DNA of 5,305 nucleotides. It comes from Actinomycetes bacterium. GTDB taxonomy: Bacteria; Actinomycetota; Acidimicrobiia; Acidimicrobiales; Acidimicrobiaceae. The stretch's first letter is position 1; the number at the start of each line of letters is the position of its first letter. The translations under genes and the position numbers were made by a program. The DNA is taken from NCBI GenBank assembly GCA_021823045.1, contig JAKAPB010000176.1, positions 1 through 5,305 on the forward strand, read 5' to 3'. Shown here piece by piece: positions 1 through 4,880 of the stretch. The notes under the pieces were generated by a model. That model had not been told where the DNA came from. It searched no databases and saw only the letters and a program-made list of their open reading frames with translations.

Positions 1-1185
1 AGTCTCGGGATCGCCATTTCGGTCATACTGATCGTTTATCTAGCGGAAAAGATAGATCGCAGGATTCCCGGCGCTTTCATCGCCCTAGTGGCCACCATCG
101 CATGTGTACCGCTTTTCCACTTACAGAACCACGGGGTCACTATCCTCGGGAAGGTGAGCGGTGGCCTACCCTCCATTGGACTTCCGAGCGTCGACTTCTC
201 CAATTTCAAGATGTTGCTTGGAACTGCCCTAACCGTCGCTTACGTTACCGTGGTCCAAACTGCCGCCACCGCCAGGCTCGTCGCCACGGAAACTGGCGAT
301 TCGGCGAACATCGACGCCGACCTGGTTGGAGTGGGAGCCGGGAGCCTAATCGCCGGACTTACCGGCGGATTTGCCGTGGACTCGAGTCCTCCAAGGACGG
401 CGCTAGTGGTAAAATCGGGCGGGAAGTCCCAGTTGACAAGCGCCTTTGCCGCTTTAGTAATGCTCGGTATCGCCCTTTTGGCGACCCCGCTAATTACCGA
501 CCTGCCAAATGCCACCCTCGCTGCGATTCTCCTCGTGGTCGCTACAAGGCTTGTAAGGATCAAGGAGTTAAAGGCGGTAATCAACTACAACAAGGCGGAA
601 TTCGCCCTCGCTACCGTAGCATTCTTGGCAATCGCAGCTCTCGGAATTGAACAGGGAGTGATAGTCGCAATATTAGTTTCGCTCGCCTACAGAATCCGAC
701 TCGCAGCGCGGCCACGATTAAGGGTCTTGGAGCGCGAGATCGGGGCCGATCATTGGGTGGAACCTTCCGACACACCGACCGAGAGGGTCGATTCTCTGCT
801 CGTATACCTCGTAGAAGGACCGATGTGGTTCGGTAATATCCAGTTCATCAAACGGCATATCCTCGGAGAGATCAACAAGACCGCTCCAAAGTGCAAAGCC
901 CTCGTGCTCGACGCAGCCGGGGTGGAGGACATCGACTACACGGCCGCCGAAGCCACCTCCGACATGATCAAAGAGTTGGGCCACCGAAATATACAAGTCG
1001 TTTGGGCGAGGATGGATTCAGAACTAGAGGCGAGGCTCCACGAACGAGATTTGGCCGCCCAGTTCGGAGAGGACAAATTCCTCTCTAGCGTCGAATCAGC
1101 GGTAGACAAGGCTATCAGCCTAACTAGCAACTCCACTAAACAAACCGATAATCGTCCATCTGGACTTACCGACTCTAAGAATTAA
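1..1185 (+). CDS. SulP-family anion permease with C-terminal STAS domain (5' partial)
   Basis: The reading frame is open from base 1 to the TAA at 1183-1185, so the start and the first membrane helices are off the left edge; 394 residues are visible, against roughly 550-580 for the family. The GTG at 88 is an internal Val, not a start. Hydrophobic segments fill about residues 1-235. Around 96-165 is the typical SulP stretch: an acidic ETGDSANIDADL segment, then GGFAVDSSPPRTA, a GGKSQL turn, and NATLAAILLV. A STAS domain follows (about 263-369): LLVYLVEGPMWFGN, then LVLDAAGVEDIDYTAAE. The usual phospho-Ser of anti-sigma antagonists is absent there, as is common in SulP transporters. The family moves sulfate, bicarbonate or other anions across the inner membrane; the substrate cannot be told from this sequence. 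The tail after the STAS domain is polar and low-complexity. Family call firm, substrate open. Confidence 0.93.
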   Translation, partial: SLGIAISVILIVYLAEKIDRRIPGAFIALVATIACVPLFHLQNHGVTILGKVSGGLPSIGLPSVDFSNFKMLLGTALTVAYVTVVQTAATARLVATETGDSANIDADLVGVGAGSLIAGLTGGFAVDSSPPRTALVVKSGGKSQLTSAFAALVMLGIALLATPLITDLPNATLAAILLVVATRLVRIKELKAVINYNKAEFALATVAFLAIAALGIEQGVIVAILVSLAYRIRLAARPRLRVLEREIGADHWVEPSDTPTERVDSLLVYLVEGPMWFGNIQFIKRHILGEINKTAPKCKALVLDAAGVEDIDYTAAEATSDMIKELGHRNIQVVWARMDSELEARLHERDLAAQFGEDKFLSSVESAVDKAISLTSNSTKQTDNRPSGLTDSKN

Positions 1186-1286
1186 ATTCCCTACTCGGCG
1201 TGGTAATCGGGCATTTTCAAGTCACTACTTTGAACTGGGTGGCTGTGTGCAAGTGAGCGACGGTCGCAGTCCTCTAACATAGCTAT

Positions 1287-1367
1287 GGGGGCTAGTTCCA
1301 TTTGGTGGGTAACCGAAAATTGGTGGAATTCCCGTCAGCGAATGGTCTAAGCCGCCACTAGCCCGCC
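1287..1367 (+). other. Long-range stem in leader upstream of the HlyIII gene
   Basis: GGGCTAGT at 1289-1296 is an exact reverse complement of ACTAGCCC at 1357-1364. With G1365 bulged, G1287-G1288 can also pair with C1366-C1367, giving ten pairs closing a loop of 60 bases. Inside it, TGGTGG occurs at 1303-1308 and again at 1321-1326, and either copy could pair with CCGCCA at 1352-1357, competing with the last base of the outer stem. No T-run follows on the + strand, so it does not look like an intrinsic terminator for the SulP gene. It ends 35 bases before the HlyIII start, so a structured 5' leader is possible. I do not recognise a known riboswitch class. The rest of 1186-1402 shows nothing I can support. 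Confidence 0.35.
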
Positions 1368-1394
1368 ATGGGTAACAAAAGTCAAAATAGACAG

Positions 1395-1408
1395 AATGGG
1401 CAATGGGC
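1395..1408 (+). repeat. 7-bp tandem duplication spanning the HlyIII start codon
   Basis: AATGGGC is present twice head to tail (1395-1401 and 1402-1408). Each copy contains an ATG. The first (1396) opens a frame that closes within ten codons; the second (1403) opens the HlyIII gene. No convincing Shine-Dalgarno precedes either. Confidence 0.6.
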
Positions 1409-2080
1409 AGTCAAGGCCAAATTGAATCTACTTCTAGTGTGCAAAAGCCACGCTTGCGCGGCAGATTGCACCTTTGGGGATTTATCATTTCGATTTTTGC
1501 TGGAATCGAAATCCTTCTCAGGGCAGCTAACAATCACGACATGGTCATCGTTGGGATCTACGCATTTTCCATTTCAGCGATGCTCGGGGCTAGTGCGGCA
1601 TTCCATATCCCGCAATGGTCGACGAAGGCTCGGCGGAGAATGCGCCGCTTGGATCATTCGACAATCTTCCTCGCAGTTGCCGGAACATACACCCCCGTAG
1701 CGGCGATTGGTCTCACCGGGAGCATTAGAGACGTAGTACTTTGGGTCGTTTGGGGCGGAGCGGCCCTCGGAGTCGCACAGCAAATGATCTGGTTAGACGC
1801 CCCAAAGTGGGTGTCGGCGGTGGTTTATCTCGCCCTTGGCTGGGCGGCAGTTTGGGTACTTCCGGACCTCTATCGGTCGTCTGGCCCTTGGGCAATGGCG
1901 CTAATAGTCGCCGGTGGAATCCTCTACTCCATAGGTGCCGCAGCGTACGCTACCAAAAGGCCAAATCCATGGCCGAAAACTTTCGGATACCACGAGGTCT
2001 TTCACTCCTTCGTGCTGGCAGCGGTGATCTGTCACTACGTGGCGATCAGCTACTTCTTAATGAATACAAGGCTTCGCTGA
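1403..2080 (+). CDS. Hemolysin III / PAQR-family seven-helix membrane protein
   Basis: 225 residues, close to the usual length of bacterial HlyIII proteins (YqfA/TrhA type), with about seven hydrophobic segments. The family signature is complete: SAAFH at 64-68 (the SAxYH motif of helix 2), RRLDHSTIFLAVAGTYTP at 81-98, and YHEVFH at 196-201 near the last helix. In PAQR proteins His68, His197 and His201 would bind a metal, usually zinc, inside the membrane, and Asp84 lies near that site. Members have been linked to membrane-lipid homeostasis and hydrolase-like activity; the haemolysin name is historical and does not show toxicity. The start is ATG 1403, because an in-frame TAG at 1388 blocks anything upstream. 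GTG 1439, just before KPRLRGRLHLWG, is an alternative. No good ribosome-binding site precedes either. It lies 217 bases after the SulP gene and 114 before the peroxiredoxin; co-transcription with the latter is possible. Confidence 0.92.
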   Translation: MGSQGQIESTSSVQKPRLRGRLHLWGFIISIFAGIEILLRAANNHDMVIVGIYAFSISAMLGASAAFHIPQWSTKARRRMRRLDHSTIFLAVAGTYTPVAAIGLTGSIRDVVLWVVWGGAALGVAQQMIWLDAPKWVSAVVYLALGWAAVWVLPDLYRSSGPWAMALIVAGGILYSIGAAAYATKRPNPWPKTFGYHEVFHSFVLAAVICHYVAISYFLMNTRLR

Positions 2081-2156
2081 TCCCACCAGAAGCCTCCCAG
2101 ATAGAAACGGAGCCCGCAACCCTATCGGCTGAAATAGGAATAAATGCACTGCGCTA

Positions 2157-2172
2157 AGTCTTGTACAAGTCT
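2157..2172. promoter_or_regulatory. Imperfect palindrome upstream of bcp
   Basis: CTTGTACAAG (2160-2169) is a perfect 10-bp palindrome. After one mismatched pair (2159/2170), two more bases on each side pair, giving a 16-bp dyad. AAGTCT also appears as a direct repeat at 2156-2161 and 2167-2172. It sits 23 bases before the proposed GTG start of the peroxiredoxin, a plausible place for an operator or a small RNA hairpin. I do not recognise the regulator and the site may be chance. Confidence 0.25.
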
Positions 2173-2180
2173 GAAGCGAA

Positions 2181-2185
2181 AGGTG
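2181..2185 (+). promoter_or_regulatory. Candidate ribosome-binding site for the GTG start of bcp
   Basis: AGGTG lies 9 bases before GTG 2195 (11 if measured from the AGG core) and supports that start modestly. A competing AGGAA at 2136-2140 precedes ATG 2144 by only three bases. Protein alignment, rather than this site, decides the choice. Confidence 0.4.
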
Positions 2186-2194
2186 CAACATAAA

Positions 2195-2695
2195 GTGAAA
2201 ATCGGCGACAAGGTAGCTAACTTCACCCTGAAGGACCAGGACGGTAATCCACAGAACCTTACCGAATTGCTAAAGGGAGGTCCTCTAGTTCTCTTCTTTT
2301 ACCCAGCGGCTATGACAACCGGATGCACCAAAGAGAGTTGCCACTTCCGTGACCTAAAGGCAGAGTTTGAAGAATTAGGGATCCAGCGAGTTGGAATCTC
2401 CATGGACAAGGTGGACAAGCAGAAACAGTTCAGCGATACCCATGGCTTCGACTATCCCCTGCTATCCGACGAAGACGGATCGGTAGCTGAAAGCTTTGGA
2501 GTCAAGCGGTCAATTGGAATTCTAAGGACCAAGCGACAAACCTTCGTAATCGATACCGACTCGATCGTGCTAGCTATTTTCAAGTCGGAATTCAACATGA
2601 ATTCCCACGCCGAAGATGCCCTCGATTTCTTCAGGTCAGCAGGCGCCGATCGAACAAAACCTACCCAGCCACCCGAGGATCCGTTCAATAGTTGA
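2195..2695 (+). CDS. bcp: Bcp-type thiol peroxiredoxin
   Basis: A 166-residue cytoplasmic peroxidase that reduces hydrogen peroxide and organic hydroperoxides using thioredoxin-type donors. Seen: the start MKIGDKVANF, the thioredoxin-fold strand GPLVLFFYP, and the active-site loop PAAMTTGC (37-44), which fits the PxxxTxxC rule. Peroxidatic Cys44 is followed by Cys49 in GCTKESC, the spacing of two-cysteine Bcp/PrxQ enzymes. Also present are FDYPLLSDEDGSVAE (85-99), and RQTFVID with Arg114 in the position of the conserved active-site arginine. The PAAMT loop and the KRQTFVID region resemble mycobacterial BcpB-like proteins, supporting an actinobacterial host. GTG 2195 is preferred because family members begin at about this point. 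ATG 2144 in the same frame would add 17 residues with two extra cysteines (MHCAKSC) that the family does not normally have, though it cannot be excluded. The C-terminus (151-166) is a short polar, proline-containing tail. Confidence 0.94.
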   Translation: MKIGDKVANFTLKDQDGNPQNLTELLKGGPLVLFFYPAAMTTGCTKESCHFRDLKAEFEELGIQRVGISMDKVDKQKQFSDTHGFDYPLLSDEDGSVAESFGVKRSIGILRTKRQTFVIDTDSIVLAIFKSEFNMNSHAEDALDFFRSAGADRTKPTQPPEDPFNS

Positions 2696-2872
2696 ATAGC
2701 AAGTAAAATATCCCTTAATTCTCGGCGTTTCCCTGGGCTTACTCGGACAAGTTTCTGTCAGTCTGACCCGAAAAGAATCTTTACTAATTACCATGGTAGG
2801 TGCATCCCTAGTATCAATGTTCAATTGAGGTCTAGCTTGCGCAATCCTGTGGGTTTCCAAAATAGAGCGTAG

Positions 2873-2960
2873 AAGGAGGTCGAGAAAAATTAAACCCCCA
2901 AGTCTGTGGGCCCTAGCGCCCATGAATAAAGCGTATTCGACCACCGGTATTCGCTCCTAG
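2873..2960 (+). other. Orphan perfect Shine-Dalgarno and possible leader mini-ORF
   Basis: AAGGAGGT at 2873-2880 is a full anti-SD complement, the strongest in the window, yet no ATG, GTG or TTG lies 4-15 bases after it. The only near-start at proper spacing is ATT 2889, eight bases on. That frame runs 23 codons (beginning IKPPSLWALAPMNKAYS) to TAG 2958-2960; ATG 2922 in the same frame would give 12 codons. The stop codon falls inside the 5' arm of the inverted repeat that covers the next gene's ribosome-binding site, so translation of such a peptide could open that structure. ATT starts are rare, so this is a suggestion; a standby ribosome site or chance are alternatives. Confidence 0.2.
2905..2924 (+). 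other. GC-rich hairpin in the leader
   Basis: TGGGC (2907-2911) pairs with GCCCA (2918-2922) across a six-base loop, and two G-U wobble pairs extend it to 2905/2924. No T-run follows on the + strand, so it is not a standard terminator for that strand. It lies inside the possible mini-ORF. Confidence 0.35.
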
Positions 2961-3023
2961 GCCACTAGCTGATCTTCCGATCCGTCCTCGGGGCTCATTG
3001 ATACCACGCGAACCCCCTAGGAG
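2954..3023 (+). promoter_or_regulatory. Inverted repeat able to sequester the NRAMP gene's ribosome-binding site
   Basis: CTCCTAGG (2954-2961) is an exact reverse complement of CCTAGGAG (3016-3023). The 3' arm contains AGGAG (3019-3023), the core of the Shine-Dalgarno for the ATG at 3029. In the mRNA the 8-bp helix would hide that site. The 54-base loop contains GATC/GATC (2971-2974 with 2979-2982). It also holds a competing pairing, GGGG 2990-2993 with CCCC 3013-3016, which overlaps the end of the 3' arm by one base. This is the geometry of a translational switch. Pairing is seen in sequence; function is inferred. Confidence 0.4.
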
Positions 3024-3024
3024 A
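3019..3024 (+). promoter_or_regulatory. Ribosome-binding site of the NRAMP-type gene
   Basis: AGGAGA sits four bases before ATG 3029, slightly close but purine-rich and the only candidate. It fixes the start at 3029 and lies inside the 3' arm of the inverted repeat above. Confidence 0.65.
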
Positions 3025-3028
3025 CAGG

Positions 3029-4738
3029 ATGACCGAAAAAAGAAGGACACTGCTGCGTGTAAGGCCTAAATTAAAGGCGCCGAGCACTGTCGTCGAACAC
3101 CATCAATCGACCTCCACCCAAGCAAGCGCAGTACTAGATTCTGCACACCTCGGGGACATTATCGGTGCCTTTGGAACGGTTAAAGTCGACCAGAACAAGG
3201 GTAGGCGCACCGGATGGCGAAAGATCTTTACGCTGCTGGCAATCATGGGTCCGGGCCTTGTCGTCATGGTCGGGGACAACGACGCCGGCGGAGTGGCAAC
3301 CTATGCCCAGGCGGGTCAAAACTACGGGCCGCATCTGCTTTGGACGCTACTGCTCCTGGTGCCGGTACTTTATGTAAATCAGGAGATGGTAGTTAGGCTC
3401 GGGGCGGTCAGCGGCGTCGGTCACGCGAGGCTCATATTCGCCCGGTTTGGCAGGTTCTGGGGCGCATTTTCGATTATCGACCTCTTCATACTGAACGCTC
3501 TGACGGTGATAACCGAGTTCATCGGGGTCGACTTGGCCCTTAGTTACTTCGGTATTCCCAGTTACATCGGCATACCAGCTGCTGGGATCTTACTGTTCCT
3601 ATTCGCTAGCGGTGGGAGCTTTAGAAAATGGGAACGGTGGATGTACGGGCTTATCGCACTGAACCTGGCGGTAATACCCATGGCGGTCTTAGTCCATCCG
3701 AACTACGCTACCGCCACAAAGTACACTCTTATTCCAAACTTTCCCGGTGGTCTGAATGCCGGTTTGCTACTGCTGATCATAGCTATCGTAGGTACGACGA
3801 TCGCACCTTGGCAGCTTTACTTTCAGCAATCAAATGTCGTAGATAAGCGTATAACTCCGAGGTGGATCAAGTACGAGCGTGCAGATACCGCCATCGGTGT
3901 CGTCCTGACCGAGATAGGTGCTGCGGCCCTAGTCTGCGTTACCGCATACGCACTAGGCCACACTCACGCATTTGGAAATTTCACCAACGCCTTGGATACT
4001 GCTAATTCACTAAAGGTGCACGCCGGCAGCGTAGTCGGTGCTCTGTTCGCTATAGTCCTCTTGGACGCCTCGTTGATCGGCGCATCCGCAGTGACCCTGT
4101 CGACGACCTATGCGCTAGGCGATGTTTTCAAAGTACGCCACTCCCTACACTGGAGCCCCAGGAGGGCACCGGTCTTCTACCTAATTTATGCCGGCCTCCT
4201 CGTAGTAAGTGCGGTCGTGGTGCTCATCCCGAATGCGCCGCTCGGGCTAATCACTACCGGCGTTCAGGCCCTCGCTGGAATACTGCTACCTTCTGCGACC
4301 GTTTTTTTGGTCCTTCTCTGCAACGATAAGGACGTCCTCGGTCCATGGATCAACACTCCGATTAGAAATGTCGTTGCTGGCGCAATCGTGTGGGTGCTCA
4401 TACTGATGTCTTTAGCCTTGACTGCGGCGACTATGTTCCCTACCATCACCGGTCCACAACTCACCACCGGGCTGCTCGTTGGAGCTGGGATCGGGGCAGC
4501 TGCGGGTCTCGTCGGTTTTGCCTCATCTAGGCTGCCTTCACACAAAAAGGTGGTGAGCGAACCCGAAGAAGAGAATGAGCCGCTCGATAAGGAGAACTGG
4601 CGCACCCCGCCTCTCGACACCCTCCCCAAGGCAAAAATCCGCCTTACAAGCAGGGTCGGATTGACCGTACTGCGTCTCTACCTAGTGCTCGCGGTGATTT
4701 TAGTGATCGTAAAGATTGCTCAACTCGCAGGGCATTAG
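3029..4738 (+). CDS. NRAMP-superfamily metal transporter, NRMT-like (candidate Mg2+ importer)
   Basis: 569 residues, longer than typical MntH (about 410-440). A polar N-terminus of some 65 residues, including AHLGDIIGAFGTVK (39-52), precedes about 11-12 membrane helices; an acidic 45-residue loop (501-545, with NWRTPPLDTLPKA) precedes the last helix (about 546-565). Helix 1 has GPGLVVMVGDNDAGGVATYAQ from 74. The canonical DPGN metal motif here reads D85-A-G-G88: the Asp is kept, the Asn is Gly. Helix 6 has GTTIAPWQLYFQQS from 255, where canonical NRAMPs have an MPH motif: Met is Ala259, His is Trp261. Loss of the Met and Asn ligands is what I recall for NRAMP-related Mg2+ transporters, where a wider site takes a more hydrated ion. 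This argues against a standard proton-coupled Mn2+/Fe2+ importer. The convergent MgtE-like gene supports Mg2+. Family certain; substrate inferred. Confidence 0.93.
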   Translation: MTEKRRTLLRVRPKLKAPSTVVEHHQSTSTQASAVLDSAHLGDIIGAFGTVKVDQNKGRRTGWRKIFTLLAIMGPGLVVMVGDNDAGGVATYAQAGQNYGPHLLWTLLLLVPVLYVNQEMVVRLGAVSGVGHARLIFARFGRFWGAFSIIDLFILNALTVITEFIGVDLALSYFGIPSYIGIPAAGILLFLFASGGSFRKWERWMYGLIALNLAVIPMAVLVHPNYATATKYTLIPNFPGGLNAGLLLLIIAIVGTTIAPWQLYFQQSNVVDKRITPRWIKYERADTAIGVVLTEIGAAALVCVTAYALGHTHAFGNFTNALDTANSLKVHAGSVVGALFAIVLLDASLIGASAVTLSTTYALGDVFKVRHSLHWSPRRAPVFYLIYAGLLVVSAVVVLIPNAPLGLITTGVQALAGILLPSATVFLVLLCNDKDVLGPWINTPIRNVVAGAIVWVLILMSLALTAATMFPTITGPQLTTGLLVGAGIGAAAGLVGFASSRLPSHKKVVSEPEEENEPLDKENWRTPPLDTLPKAKIRLTSRVGLTVLRLYLVLAVILVIVKIAQLAGH

Positions 4739-4785
4739 TACGGGTTTAGGTTCCGCTAAAGATCAATTCAGTCAGAACGGCCAGG

Positions 4786-4812
4786 CGTCCGAGCAGGTTT
4801 TCGTCCGAGCAG
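4786..4812. repeat. 11-bp direct repeat between the convergent genes
   Basis: CGTCCGAGCAG occurs at 4786-4796 and 4802-4812, a period of 16 bases with GTTTT between the copies. It lies in the 142-base gap (4739-4880) between the ends of the transporter and the MgtE-like gene. A palindrome TTCGCGAA is at 4844-4851. I saw no hairpin with a T-run on either strand, so the transcripts may overlap or end by another route. Confidence 0.5.
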
Positions 4813-4880
4813 ACTCTATGACCAGAAACGATTCAATTGTCACTTCGCGAATGCTTTGTGGCGTCGAAGAGGGGTTATTG

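Larger units (their letters stand above)
2696..3028 (+). other. 333-base gap with structured leader of the NRAMP-type gene
   Basis: No conserved protein is encoded here. The left half is A/T-richer and holds a gtcag-t-ctgac inverted repeat (2757-2767) and three short perfect palindromes: TACCATGGTA (2789-2798), TCAATTGA (2821-2828) and TTGCGCAA (2837-2844). These are possible operators, or chance. CTGTGGG occurs at 2847-2853 and 2904-2910. The right half holds the orphan Shine-Dalgarno, mini-ORF, hairpin and SD-sequestering repeat listed separately. I found no confident -35/-10 pair and no hairpin with a T-run to end bcp transcription. No known Mg2+ (M-box) or Mn2+ (yybP-ykoY) riboswitch consensus was recognised. 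Confidence 0.5.

Noticed and set aside
240..584. Minus-strand frame inside the SulP gene, and the + frame at 102-650
   Set aside because: Both overlap the strongly supported SulP frame, show no recognisable motif and have no start signal.
1303..1364. Cobalamin riboswitch
   Set aside because: A GGTG-AA-TTCCC stretch and a final CCACTAG faintly resemble parts of the B12-box, but the full box and spacing are absent and the downstream gene is not a cobalamin gene.
2905..2924. Intrinsic terminator for bcp
   Set aside because: The stem is only five good pairs plus wobbles, lies more than 200 bases after the bcp stop, and is followed by ATGAATAAAG rather than a T-run.
2636..2944. 102-residue minus-strand frame across the end of bcp and the gap
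   Set aside because: It shows no motif, overlaps the bcp C-terminus in antisense and looks like non-coding translation.
2696..3028. M-box (Mg2+) or yybP-ykoY (Mn2+) riboswitch ahead of the transporter
   Set aside because: The transporter type made this worth looking for, but none of the conserved core segments I know for either class was found.
4264..4629. 121-residue minus-strand frame within the NRAMP-type gene
   Set aside because: It is antisense to transmembrane and loop codons of a well-supported gene, with no family motif and no start signal I can support.
3029..4738. Naming the transporter mntH
   Set aside because: The fold matches, but two metal ligands that define the Mn2+/Fe2+ site are replaced, so a manganese-specific name is not supported.
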